A stretch of 44,140 nucleotides of DNA from Clostridiales bacterium (GCA_015056005.1 SVHB01000010.1:1-44140), one strand, 5' to 3'. Shown: positions 1-9,457, numbered from the stretch's first letter. Made by a program: numbers and translations. Notes: generated by a model not told the origin, from the sequence alone.

Positions 1-1
1 A

Positions 2-94
2 ACCATCAAGCGAATTATGAAATCGCTTCAGGATAAAAACTATATCCGCCGTGAAAGCGGCAAACGCTACGGCAAATGGGAAGTTTTGGTTTAA
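2..94 (+). CDS. 3' end of a truncated-by-window CDS, C-terminal winged-helix-like segment (TIKRIMKSLQDKNYIRRESGKRYGKWEVLV*)
   Basis: Open frame from window edge to TAA at 92-94; wHTH-like C-terminus as in AlbA_2/COG2865 ATP-binding proteins. Confidence 0.5.
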   Translation, partial: TIKRIMKSLQDKNYIRRESGKRYGKWEVLV

Positions 95-204
95 ATCTTA
101 TTATCCCGCATATATCTTTTCCTCAAGCCCATATTCATTGGTACCATCGGTGCGAAATTTGTAGATGCTTGGTAGAAAATACAACCAATATAGGAGAATT
201 CCAA

Positions 205-621
205 ATGGATAATCATAGCGAAGAACAGCGGCGTAAAAATATGCAAGCTGTAAAAAACAAAGATTCCAAGATCGAAGTTATGTTACGTAAGGAATTATGG
301 AAACGAGGACTACGATACCAAAAGAATAGCAAAAAAGTTTTTGGCAAACCCGATATTGTGTTTATTGGTAAAAAGGTTGCTGTTTTTTGCGATAGTGAGT
401 TTTGGCACGGATATGATTGGGACAACAAAAAGCAAGAAATAAAGTCTCGGCGAGAATTTTGGATCCCCAAAATCGAACGAAACATACAACGAGATATAGA
501 GGTAAACGAGAGACTCAAAACCGAGGGCTGGACTGTTTTAAGGTTTTGGGGGAACGATATAAAGAAAAATTTGACTGTTTGTGCTGATAAAATTGAAAAG
601 GCGGTAAAAGAAAATGTCTAA
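205..621 (+). CDS. vsr: Very short patch repair (Vsr) endonuclease
   Basis: MDNHSEEQRRKNMQAVKNKDSKIE...FGKPDIVF...VAVFCDSEFWHG...GWTVLRFWGNDI, characteristic Vsr motifs; RBS taggag upstream of ATG 205. Confidence 0.93.
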   Translation: MDNHSEEQRRKNMQAVKNKDSKIEVMLRKELWKRGLRYQKNSKKVFGKPDIVFIGKKVAVFCDSEFWHGYDWDNKKQEIKSRREFWIPKIERNIQRDIEVNERLKTEGWTVLRFWGNDIKKNLTVCADKIEKAVKENV

Positions 622-1612
622 ACTGAAATCAATTGATTTGTTTGCCGGTATCGGCGGTATTCGGCTTGGTTTTGATAAAGCATTTAAAGAAGATATTGAA
701 ACGGTTTTCGTTAGCGAATGGGATGAATTTGCTCAAAAAACCTACAAAGCAAATTTTGTAGACAGTTTCGAAATCGCAGGAGACATTACCAAAATCGACG
801 AAAAAGAAATCCCTTCATTTGATATTTGTTTAGCTGGTTTCCCGTGTCAGGCATTTAGTCTCGCCGGACACAGAATGGGATTTGATGACAATTATAAAGG
901 GTTATGCAGAGGAACTCTGTTCATGGATGTTGCCCGTATTTGTGAATATCACAAACCGAAAGTTATTTTCTGCGAAAATGTTAAAGGTTTAGTCATCCAC
1001 GACAAAGGAAGAACTTTCAAGATTATATGTAAGACATTTGAAGATTTAGGATACAAAGTGTTTTATCAAGTCCTAAACAGCAAAAATTACGGTGTGCCGC
1101 AAAACAGAGAAAGAATTTATATCGTTGCATTCAGGAACGATATTGCACCCAATGAATTTATCTTTCCGGACATTATAGATGACAGCAAACGCTTGTGGGA
1201 TATCAGGGAAGAAAAACCTGTACCTGCAAAATATTATCTTAGCGATGTTTATCTGGATACACTTAGAAAGCATAAAGCTCGTCACGAATCTAAAGGTAAC
1301 GGATTTGGTTATGAAATTCGTGATTGGAGCGATATTGCAGGAGCAATCGTATGTGGTGGTATGGGTAGAGAAAGAAACCTCGTTATTGATAAACGTCAAA
1401 AGAACCTCATTCCCACAACGCATATTAAAGGAAACATCAATAAAGAAGGTGTTCGTAAAATGACACCTCGTGAATGGGCACGTTTACAAGGATTTCCTGA
1501 CAGCTTTGTTCTTCCCCTTGCCGATACACACCTATACAAGCAGTTTGGAAACAGTGTTACTGTCAATGTTATTGAAGCAATCGCAAATAAAATCAAGGAG
1601 GTATTGAAATAA
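614..1612 (+). CDS. DNA (cytosine-5-)-methyltransferase, M.HpaII-like
   Basis: DLFAGIGGIRLGF, GFPCQAFSLAG, ENVKGL, KMTPREWARLQGFPDSF, QFGNSV motifs; TRD resembles M.HpaII (GNGFGYEI...GGMGRERNLVID). Confidence 0.95.
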   Translation: MSKLKSIDLFAGIGGIRLGFDKAFKEDIETVFVSEWDEFAQKTYKANFVDSFEIAGDITKIDEKEIPSFDICLAGFPCQAFSLAGHRMGFDDNYKGLCRGTLFMDVARICEYHKPKVIFCENVKGLVIHDKGRTFKIICKTFEDLGYKVFYQVLNSKNYGVPQNRERIYIVAFRNDIAPNEFIFPDIIDDSKRLWDIREEKPVPAKYYLSDVYLDTLRKHKARHESKGNGFGYEIRDWSDIAGAIVCGGMGRERNLVIDKRQKNLIPTTHIKGNINKEGVRKMTPREWARLQGFPDSFVLPLADTHLYKQFGNSVTVNVIEAIANKIKEVLK

Positions 1613-2745
1613 TGGCTGCAAATAGAGGTGAGTGGGCTGAATTATATGTGCTTTTTAAGCTCTTGGCAGAAGGAAAAATCTATTCAGCTGATGAAAATTT
1701 AAATAGGAATGCCAATTCATATTTAGAGATAATTAAGATTATTCGTGAAGAAGTGCGTAATGTAATCAGTGAATATCACACGGGCACTTCAGTAGAAGTA
1801 TTTGTTTCGGGAAATCACGTAGTTTCCATCCCCTCGGTTGATTTTTTAACCAATGCCGATTTATTGCTGGACACTATCAATCATGCAACCGGGCGTTCAT
1901 TTGATGTGACTCCTGCAACAGAAGCATTTATGAATCGTGCTCACATTACTCAAGTTAAAGCGAAGAGCGTAAGCAGTTATGGAGATTTGGGTGGCAAAAA
2001 TGATATAGTGATGGAAATTCGTGATCACTCTACCGCCCTCATATCAGTTGCCGGTTTTTCTATAAAAGCTAAAGGTAAAAGCCCGGCAACTTTATTTAAT
2101 ACCGCTCCCGCATCTGCATTTGTTTATAGATTAACCAATCTTAACGATACGGATATGAATAACATAAATAATTTGTTTACCACAACGGGAGGCAAAGACA
2201 AAAACGCTCGCTTAAAATATATCGTAGACCACGATATAAATATGGAATTTATGGGGAACAAAATTCCTGAAGGTAAAGAACATTCTGTCTTTGCCGACAA
2301 TTTAGATATGGTAAGAGGAGATATGCAGGAAATAATGAATCAAGCCATATTGATTCACTATACATATGATGGAGATAGTACAAAACTCTCTGATATTTGC
2401 AGTGTTCTTGTCAACAAAAATCCTCTTAACAAAAGAAATGCAGAAGCATTTTACACCAAAGCACTTAAGGATTTTCTATACGCATCTTTTGCTGGAATGA
2501 CAGCCGGATCTCCTTGGGATGGAAGAGAAGTTGTAAACGGTGGGTATATTGTTGCTAAAGAAAATGGCGAGGTGTTGGTTTTCCATACTCGAGATGGCGA
2601 ATCTTTCAAAACATTCTTGTTTAATTCCACTAAAATTGATCGCCCAGATGCCTCTGAAAGAAAAGGTTATCCGTATGCGCATGTATACAAAGTAAATGAT
2701 GAGTATTACTTTGATTTAAATTTCCAGATCAGATTTACAAGCTGA
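1612..2745 (+). CDS. HpaII-family type II restriction endonuclease
   Basis: N-terminus GEWAELYVLFKLLAEGKIYSADENLN resembles the RE_HpaII family; TAATG overlap with the upstream methyltransferase. Confidence 0.85.
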   Translation: MAANRGEWAELYVLFKLLAEGKIYSADENLNRNANSYLEIIKIIREEVRNVISEYHTGTSVEVFVSGNHVVSIPSVDFLTNADLLLDTINHATGRSFDVTPATEAFMNRAHITQVKAKSVSSYGDLGGKNDIVMEIRDHSTALISVAGFSIKAKGKSPATLFNTAPASAFVYRLTNLNDTDMNNINNLFTTTGGKDKNARLKYIVDHDINMEFMGNKIPEGKEHSVFADNLDMVRGDMQEIMNQAILIHYTYDGDSTKLSDICSVLVNKNPLNKRNAEAFYTKALKDFLYASFAGMTAGSPWDGREVVNGGYIVAKENGEVLVFHTRDGESFKTFLFNSTKIDRPDASERKGYPYAHVYKVNDEYYFDLNFQIRFTS

Positions 2746-3698
2746 TGAAAGATAAATCATTACGTATAGGAAGCCTTTTTGCCGGTATTGGTGGAATTGA
2801 TTTGGCATTTGAACAGGCAGGTTTTGAAATCGTTTGGGCAAATGAAATAGATCCTGATGCTTGCAAAACCTACAGACACAACTTCCCGTCAACTCGTTTG
2901 ATTGAGGGAGACATAAAAGACATTGAACCCTGCTCATTAGAATCAGTTGATGTGATAACCGCAGGATTTCCATGCCAATCATTTTCCGTTTGTGGAAATC
3001 AAAAAGGATTTAATGATAACCGAGGAAATTTATTCTTTGAAATAATAAGGATAGTTGATGTACTCAACCCAGCAGTTATCTTCTTGGAAAATGTTGCCAA
3101 CCTTACAGAGCATGATAACGGAAGAACATTCAATATTATTCATAATGAGTTGGCATACAGAAATTATTACATCAGATACATTATAGCTGATGCTTACGAT
3201 TATGGTATTCCTCAACACAGAACAAGAACGTATATAGTTGCTTTTAAATCACAAGAAGCTTGCGTTAACTTTAAATTTCCCGATAAGGTTAATCTGAAAA
3301 AACGGATATTTGATGTTATCGATAAAGCTGCTAAAGTTGATGATTCATTTTATGCGAAGCCTGATTCTTATCAATATAAAAAACTATCTGAATTCATTAA
3401 GGATGATGGACAAATATATCGTTTTTCGGATTATGGAATTCAATCAAGCAAAGATGGAATATCATTCACGCTAAAAGCAAATATGGGGACTTGGAAAGAA
3501 CGTATTCCGTATATAAAAGACAGTTATGGAATCCGAAAAATCACCCCTTACGAATGTCTTGCCTTACAGGGATTTCCTCAAGAATATCGTTTCCCAAAAA
3601 TTCCAATCGCAAGTGCATATAAACAATGCGGTAATAGCGTAGTTGTACCGATAATCAGAAAAATAGCAGAGCAAATAGCGATAGTAATTATGCCATAG
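2745..3698 (+). CDS. DNA (cytosine-5-)-methyltransferase (second)
   Basis: SLFAGIGGIDLAF, GFPCQSFSVCG, ENVANL, KITPYECLALQGFP, QCGNSV; TGATG overlap with REase gene. Confidence 0.94.
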   Translation: MKDKSLRIGSLFAGIGGIDLAFEQAGFEIVWANEIDPDACKTYRHNFPSTRLIEGDIKDIEPCSLESVDVITAGFPCQSFSVCGNQKGFNDNRGNLFFEIIRIVDVLNPAVIFLENVANLTEHDNGRTFNIIHNELAYRNYYIRYIIADAYDYGIPQHRTRTYIVAFKSQEACVNFKFPDKVNLKKRIFDVIDKAAKVDDSFYAKPDSYQYKKLSEFIKDDGQIYRFSDYGIQSSKDGISFTLKANMGTWKERIPYIKDSYGIRKITPYECLALQGFPQEYRFPKIPIASAYKQCGNSVVVPIIRKIAEQIAIVIMP

Positions 3699-3721
3699 TA
3701 TCAAACCAAAGGAGTACAAAT

Positions 3722-5125
3722 ATGAGGCGAGAAAACATTTCAATTGATCTATTATTACTTTCAGACGGAAATCCCAGATTGGATCCGTCGTTGGGAGAAG
3801 ACGAAGCTATTTTTAATATGGTTAATGACCAAAATGATAAGTTGTTTGAGCTCGCTTCTGATATTGTTAAATACGGACTGAATCCATTAGATACAATCGG
3901 TGTTTATCCATCTGAAACATATCATGGGTTTTATGAAGTTGGCGAAGGTAACCGCCGTATATGTGCATTAAAACTATTGATTTCCCCTGAACGCATCCAA
4001 CATATTAATGGCAGTTTGCATTCAAAATTCCTATCTTTATCAAAGGCATTCTCGGCACCCAGCTCTATAGAAGTAGGAGTATTTAATGATGAAATATCTA
4101 TGCGGCATTGGATGGAAATTCGTCATATGGGTGAGCAAAGCGGTAAGGGATTATCGAAGTGGAATTCTGTACAAAAAGCTCGTTTTAACCGAATGCAAAC
4201 AGGTTCTGATGCATTGTTGGATTTTTGGGACTGGATGATTGCAAACAGTATCCTTTCTGAAGCGGAAATCTTAAGTGTTACAAAAACCAATTGGCAGCGA
4301 ATTCTTCGTGAAAAGTATTTTCAGTTTTTAAAAATTCAATATGACGGAAATTATTCGGTTTTGCCTAAAGATATAGATGTTTTCGCATATCGAATCAAAG
4401 AAGTCCAAAAAAAGTTAGATGGACAAACAGTTGCTATAGTGTATGACCAAATAAGGATTGAAGAATTTTTTAATTCTATTTCAAATGCGCTATACGGAAA
4501 GCCCTACCAAGAAGTAGTGAGCGAAGAATCAGAACAAGTCAGCATTCTTCCTTCTGTGCAAGGAACTAACGTTAATAACGAAACGGAACAAGTTGGCGTT
4601 ATTTCCAAATCTCAAAGCGGTTCTGTTAGTGGTTTCACTATTGAAGAAAACGATGATAGTAACCTCACTCAGACTATTTTAAATACTGCACAAACCATCG
4701 GAAGAGATGTTTTTAATGGTTGTGGCACAATTATTCCATATGGGTACCCTATTCGCACTGACAATATGCGATTAAATAAAATAATCAATGAGCTCAAAAG
4801 AATCAATGCTGATGATTATCCAAATGCTTGTGGAACTCTTTTGAGAACGCTTTTCGAACTTTCGGCAAAGGTATATTTAGAAAAACAGGATGGTCAAGAT
4901 CATACTGAAACTGAATTTTCGCCAGCTATTAAACAAGCAGCTAATCTATTGCGCCAGCAAGGATGTATCGACAACAGTCAACATTCGGCCATTTATAGTG
5001 ATATTGACAATTTAAGAAAGATTTTTAATGGTTATATGCATAACACTGAATCTTACCCAAGTAGCGAAGCCCTTAAAAATTTCTTTAAATGCCACCGTGT
5101 GTTTATACAAGAGTGTTTAAAGTAA
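3722..5125 (+). CDS. ParB/Srx-like N-terminal domain protein with possible HEPN-like C-terminal domain
   Basis: N-term ...LSDGNPRLDPSL...YGLNPLDTIGVYP...YEVGEGNRRICALKLL is ParB-like; C-term helical region ending IFNGYMHNTESYPSSEALKNFFK. Confidence 0.7.
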   Translation: MRRENISIDLLLLSDGNPRLDPSLGEDEAIFNMVNDQNDKLFELASDIVKYGLNPLDTIGVYPSETYHGFYEVGEGNRRICALKLLISPERIQHINGSLHSKFLSLSKAFSAPSSIEVGVFNDEISMRHWMEIRHMGEQSGKGLSKWNSVQKARFNRMQTGSDALLDFWDWMIANSILSEAEILSVTKTNWQRILREKYFQFLKIQYDGNYSVLPKDIDVFAYRIKEVQKKLDGQTVAIVYDQIRIEEFFNSISNALYGKPYQEVVSEESEQVSILPSVQGTNVNNETEQVGVISKSQSGSVSGFTIEENDDSNLTQTILNTAQTIGRDVFNGCGTIIPYGYPIRTDNMRLNKIINELKRINADDYPNACGTLLRTLFELSAKVYLEKQDGQDHTETEFSPAIKQAANLLRQQGCIDNSQHSAIYSDIDNLRKIFNGYMHNTESYPSSEALKNFFKCHRVFIQECLK

Positions 5126-5140
5126 CAGGAAGGTGATATT

Positions 5141-6790
5141 GTGATTAAAAATATAAATATTATTCAATATCGAAAACTCAAGGATTTGACGTTAAGTTTT
5201 ACAAAAAACATCAATGCAATTTCAGGTACTAATGGTACTTGTAAAACATCATTATTGCATCTGTTAGGTAATTCTTTGCAAGCTCCAACGAAAACATGCA
5301 GTTGGATAACCGATGAGAAATGTTTGCCTATAGTCAAAGCTGTAAATAATGTGACAAATCCAAAGGTTGAAAGTCTTACTCGTGGAGATCAAACATATAA
5401 TGATCCCGCTCACGGAGTAAAAGGTCCATTATTCTCAGTTGATTATTATGGTGCAGAATCCTTAAACTTTAGACGTCATAATTCCACACAAATGACTCGT
5501 TATGCCGTAAAACCAAAATATCAACCAGGGACAAAAGATACATTGCCGTATTGCCCTGTAATATATTTAGGACTGTCAAGATTAGTGCCTTTTGGTGAGT
5601 TTCAGAATGATGATGCATTATCTAACATAAAGAAAAAATTGCCTCAATCATATCAAGAGGAAATTGCCGAACTTTATAAAAAATTCACCAATTATGAAAT
5701 CTTATTTAACGCCACTAAACAGATGGGCGATATAAAGGTAAGAAGTGAATTTTCAAGCAATGTAGAAGGTATCGACTCTAATACAATATCTGCTGGCGAG
5801 GATAACTTGAGTATTATACTTACAGCACTTATCTCACTAAAATACTATTATGAATCCATATCTTCTACTAACGAAGTAGAAAGTGTTCTCTTGATTGATG
5901 AAATGGATGCAACACTACATCCCGCTTTCCAAATCAAACTTTTGAATTTGTTCCGTGAAATGTCTGAAGCATATAAGATGCAGGTGGTATTCACAACACA
6001 TAGTATGTCTCTTTTGGAAGAGATGCTCGCAAAAAAGGACAATGTACTATATTTAATTGATAATGTAACTTCAGTTTTCCAAATGGAAGAGCCTGATATC
6101 TACAAAATCAAAATGCATTTACAATCTTTAACGCAAGAAGACATCTATGAAGATAAAGTAATACCTTTGTTTACCGAAGATGATGAGGCACGCTGCTTGC
6201 TTGAATTACTTTTTGATTACTATCAGAAAACATATTCTGAGTTCCGAAACGTTAGTGGACTGTTCCACAAGGTTCTCACTAACATTAGTGCAGAAAACTT
6301 AACAGGAATATTCACAGATAGTAAACTTTTACATACTACTATGCGGTCTATTTGTGTTTTGGATGGCGACCACAAGTCTGACATAACAAACTTCATTGTG
6401 GCTCTTCCCGGAAAGGTTGCTCCAGAAGCGGTATTGTTAAATTATATCGAGAAGCTTTATAATGATGACGATCCTTTTTGGAGAGATAGAACCATAGTTG
6501 ACAAAGGTTATACAAAAAACTACTATATTACTAATATAAAAAATATAGTTGATAATTTTGAAGCAGATCTTGTTAGATTGCACGAAAACGGCGAGTCTGC
6601 CAAAGGCAAACGCCGAGCGTTCAATAAAAAACTTTTTAATGATAACCAAAACTTTTTCAAATTAGTATTCAAACATTGGATTCACAACCCCATAAATAAA
6701 TCCGAAGTTGAGCGCTTCTATAATGAACTTCATATCTTATTCCTAAAAGTAGCGCCTTATCACGAAATTAATCCAAAGGAATGGGCATAA
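5141..6790 (+). CDS. AAA family ATPase with C-terminal TOPRIM-like motifs (OLD-like)
   Basis: Atypical Walker A SGTNGTCKTSLLHLLGN, Walker B SVLLIDEMDATLHPAFQ, TTHSMSLLEEM; downstream FTEDDEARCLLE and VLDGDHKS...LPGKVAPEAVL. Confidence 0.75.
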   Translation: MIKNINIIQYRKLKDLTLSFTKNINAISGTNGTCKTSLLHLLGNSLQAPTKTCSWITDEKCLPIVKAVNNVTNPKVESLTRGDQTYNDPAHGVKGPLFSVDYYGAESLNFRRHNSTQMTRYAVKPKYQPGTKDTLPYCPVIYLGLSRLVPFGEFQNDDALSNIKKKLPQSYQEEIAELYKKFTNYEILFNATKQMGDIKVRSEFSSNVEGIDSNTISAGEDNLSIILTALISLKYYYESISSTNEVESVLLIDEMDATLHPAFQIKLLNLFREMSEAYKMQVVFTTHSMSLLEEMLAKKDNVLYLIDNVTSVFQMEEPDIYKIKMHLQSLTQEDIYEDKVIPLFTEDDEARCLLELLFDYYQKTYSEFRNVSGLFHKVLTNISAENLTGIFTDSKLLHTTMRSICVLDGDHKSDITNFIVALPGKVAPEAVLLNYIEKLYNDDDPFWRDRTIVDKGYTKNYYITNIKNIVDNFEADLVRLHENGESAKGKRRAFNKKLFNDNQNFFKLVFKHWIHNPINKSEVERFYNELHILFLKVAPYHEINPKEWA

Positions 6791-6793
6791 CAC

Positions 6794-7672
6794 ATGAGAG
6801 GAGGGAATAATTTGCCACTAACACCATCACCGCTAAGATATCCTGGCGGGAAAACTAAACTGTATAATTATGTTAAATCAATTATAGAAGCTAATAATTT
6901 GATTGGAGAGACATATATCGAGCCTTTTGCCGGTGGATCAGGGTTGGCTTTAAAACTATTATTGAATAACGATGTGAAAAGAATTGTAATCAATGATTTG
7001 GATCCAGCGATATATGCATTTTGGTATTGTGTGCTTAATCATCCTGATGAAATGTGTGATTTTGTTACTACAGTTTCGTTAACAGTTGAAGAATGGGATA
7101 ATCAACACAGTATATACGTCAATCAGCAGGCCCACACTCAGTTAGAATTAGCTAAAGCAACATTGTTTTTGAATAGAACCAATGTATCCGGTGTTATTAC
7201 TGGTGGTGTGATTGGAAAGCGAGATCAAACAGGTAAGTACAAAATAGATGCTCGATTTAACAGAGAAGAACTTGCAAGGAAGATACGAACAATATCCGCA
7301 TTATCAAATAAAATTGATTTGTATAATTTAGATGCTGTGACTTTTTTGCAAAACGAACTGCACCACTATTACAAAGCCTTTATCAACTTCGATCCTCCAT
7401 ATGTGGTCAAAGGTGGACAATTATATAAGAACTCCTTTTCTGAGGAGGATCATCGTTTGCTTAGAAACCAAATTGCCAAGTGCAAAAGAAAATGGATAGT
7501 CACGTATGATGTGTGTGATCTGGTTGCGAAACTTTATTCTGGCTTTAGAAGAAGTACTGTAGACATCTACTATAGTGCAAATGGAGCAAAAAAGGCTAAG
7601 GAATACATTTTCTTTAGTAACAATTTGATATTGCCCGAAGATACATCTTTTATAAACAACAATGAGAATTAA
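6794..7672 (+). CDS. dam: DNA adenine methylase (D12 class N6-adenine MTase)
   Basis: LRYPGGKTKLYNYV, YIEPFAGGSGLALKLL, INDLDPAIYAFW, NFDPPYV motifs; start may be the TTG at ~6812. Confidence 0.92.
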   Translation: MRGGNNLPLTPSPLRYPGGKTKLYNYVKSIIEANNLIGETYIEPFAGGSGLALKLLLNNDVKRIVINDLDPAIYAFWYCVLNHPDEMCDFVTTVSLTVEEWDNQHSIYVNQQAHTQLELAKATLFLNRTNVSGVITGGVIGKRDQTGKYKIDARFNREELARKIRTISALSNKIDLYNLDAVTFLQNELHHYYKAFINFDPPYVVKGGQLYKNSFSEEDHRLLRNQIAKCKRKWIVTYDVCDLVAKLYSGFRRSTVDIYYSANGAKKAKEYIFFSNNLILPEDTSFINNNEN

Positions 7673-7693
7673 CTATTCCATAAACAAACATAA

Positions 7694-7716
7694 GCACGAG
7701 AGGTTAACTCCCGTGC
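7694..7716. terminator. Bidirectional-type hairpin between dam and convergent minus-strand ORF
   Basis: GCACGagaggttaactccCGTGC region followed by a T-rich tract. Confidence 0.5.
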
Positions 7717-7722
7717 CTGTTG

Positions 7723-7869
7723 TTATTTTGTGTATTTGATTAAGAGCTCGTCGACACCGTCGGTATACTTACCTTGAGATAATATCTTGTTTCGGTATTC
7801 AAGCAAGCATTGAAGGATGAAGCGGTGTTCCTTGTCGGTCAGACGAAGGTAGTATTTCCGTTTTCTCAT
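7723..7869 (-). CDS. Small hypothetical protein of integrative elements
   Basis: MRKRKYYLRLTDKEHRFILQCLLEYRNKILSQGKYTDGVDELLIKYTK, typical of small ORFs beside tnpV in clostridial mobile elements. Confidence 0.6.
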   Translation of the reverse strand: MRKRKYYLRLTDKEHRFILQCLLEYRNKILSQGKYTDGVDELLIKYTK

Positions 7870-8237
7870 ACGAACACCACGTTTGAATAGACAGTTTCGA
7901 TTATACGCTCTCGTATGTTGTTCATCCATTGCACCCACTTTATTTGGTCGGTAGCTTTGAGTTGTTCGGTGATGCCTTCTTTTTCGGCGTGTTCTTTTAC
8001 AAGCCGAGAAAAGAGGTCTTGTGCTTGCTCTTCGATGTCTGCGAGGTGGGAATGGAGCTTACCGGAAGTGAGCAGGTTATAGTACAATACTTTGCGGTGA
8101 TGCTTTAGGTAATTCAGTCTGCGCTGTCCCCATACACCGATAGGGCGTTCTTCTTCGGTAGGTGGAAGCAGATTTGGCAAGCGGTAATCGCCCTGCATTG
8201 TGTATGTGCCGCCTTGCTTTTCAAATATTGATTTCAT
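7866..8237 (-). CDS. TnpV-like transposon-encoded protein
   Basis: GDYRLPNLLPPTEEERPIGVWGQRRLNYLKHHRKVLYYNLLTSGKLHSHLADIEEQAQ. Confidence 0.8.
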   Translation of the reverse strand: MKSIFEKQGGTYTMQGDYRLPNLLPPTEEERPIGVWGQRRLNYLKHHRKVLYYNLLTSGKLHSHLADIEEQAQDLFSRLVKEHAEKEGITEQLKATDQIKWVQWMNNIRERIIETVYSNVVFV

Positions 8238-8250
8238 ATGTAATCCTCCT

Positions 8251-8553
8251 TTATGATTCCTTCAGCAAATCTTCAAACGGTGTTTCGGTGGAGATAAACG
8301 CATCGTAGGCAAAGTTAGCGCCCAAGCGGAATCCCATAATGAAGCTATCAAGATTAGATTCTCCATTTACTACACTCCACGCATTTGAGAAGTCGAGAAA
8401 CCATTTCTTTTGCTCGTCCTGAAGAGCGTTGGTTAGCTGTTCTTCGGTTTTGGTCAGCACGGCCATTTCCTTTTGCACCGTCTTATTTTGCTTTGTGCTT
8501 CGAGCCTGTGGATCAATGTTGCCATAATAAAATTCTTCGATAAATCGTGCCAT
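8251..8553 (-). CDS. Hypothetical mobile-element protein (DUF6809-like)
   Basis: MARFIEEFYYGNIDPQAR...WSVVNGESNLDSFIMGFRLGANFAYDAF; ATG at 8553 preferred over the longer ORF. Confidence 0.55.
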   Translation of the reverse strand: MARFIEEFYYGNIDPQARSTKQNKTVQKEMAVLTKTEEQLTNALQDEQKKWFLDFSNAWSVVNGESNLDSFIMGFRLGANFAYDAFISTETPFEDLLKES

Positions 8554-8632
8554 AAATAATGCACCTGCCTTTCGATTATAGTTTAGCAAAATCAAAAGAC
8601 AGGTGCGAGTGTGCGAAAATTCAAATCGCACA

Positions 8633-9205
8633 TTACCGTTTCTGTTTCATTTTTCTTTGAAAATCATTCAGCGTTTGCACGTGCCACATACTCTTTCGAG
8701 TAATAGAGCGAAATGTCAAAGAGCAGAAGAAATCAACAAGAAAAATTTTAGGTATGTAGAATATTTGTCTTTTACGGAATGATTTCAGATAACCTCTATT
8801 ACACCAGTTATTTATCGTTGTTTTAGCGTATCCGGTCAAATCCATAACTTCCTTGACAGTCAAAACGTCATTATAGTCCTTTAAAAGTTTTGAATAATAG
8901 ACGTGCATACAGCCGAGCACTTCTTCAGGTAGCTCTTTTGAGAGTTTTGCCACATAGTGATTTCCGTACCACCCGCTTGGGGCAGAATACAGTTCAGGAT
9001 AGACGGCACGGGTTTGTAAATATTCTTTGACATCCTCTTTTTTAATCTTGTAGCATCGTGTTTTCTTGCCCGTCCACTCACAAGGAACCTTACCGCTTTT
9101 TAGCAAATGTAATGCAGTCGATTTACTGATATGGCAAATCCGATAGAATTGATCTTTGTTTATTACATCGGGAATACTATCCCAGTCAATAAATTGATAT
9201 TTCAT
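8633..9205 (-). CDS. Helix-turn-helix / excisionase-type DNA-binding protein
   Basis: DQFYRICHISKSTALHLLKSGKVPCEWTGKKTRCYKIKKEDVKEYL plus a second HTH (LTVKEVMDLTGYAKTTINNWCNRGYLKSF); RBS gaggtg before ATG 9205. Confidence 0.75.
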   Translation of the reverse strand: MKYQFIDWDSIPDVINKDQFYRICHISKSTALHLLKSGKVPCEWTGKKTRCYKIKKEDVKEYLQTRAVYPELYSAPSGWYGNHYVAKLSKELPEEVLGCMHVYYSKLLKDYNDVLTVKEVMDLTGYAKTTINNWCNRGYLKSFRKRQIFYIPKIFLVDFFCSLTFRSITRKSMWHVQTLNDFQRKMKQKR

Positions 9206-9263
9206 TTGATACACCTCGAACATAATTTTGTCGGTATGGAGTCCGTTCTTTGGTGTGTTGCCT

Positions 9264-9305
9264 TCTATCATTTTTTCTTCCCAATCTATCCATTTTTCTT
9301 CCCAA
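9264..9305. repeat. Two tandem ~21-bp direct repeats near the island end
   Basis: tctatcattttttcttcccaa / tctatccatttttcttcccaa. Confidence 0.7.
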
Positions 9306-9457
9306 AATCCGAAAAATCGTCAATTCGAACCCATTTCCGAAAAATGTGGATTTTTCAAGGCTTTGAAGGCAAAAAGCCTTGTATTATGCGGTTTTTACCG
9401 AGGATAAAACTGCCTTAAGTCCCTACAAAACTGCCCGATTTTTGTAAGATGGCTAAA

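Noticed and set aside
9131-9418. 95-aa plus-strand ORF near the island end
   Set aside because: Overlaps the HTH gene start and low-complexity repeat region; no RBS or domain support.
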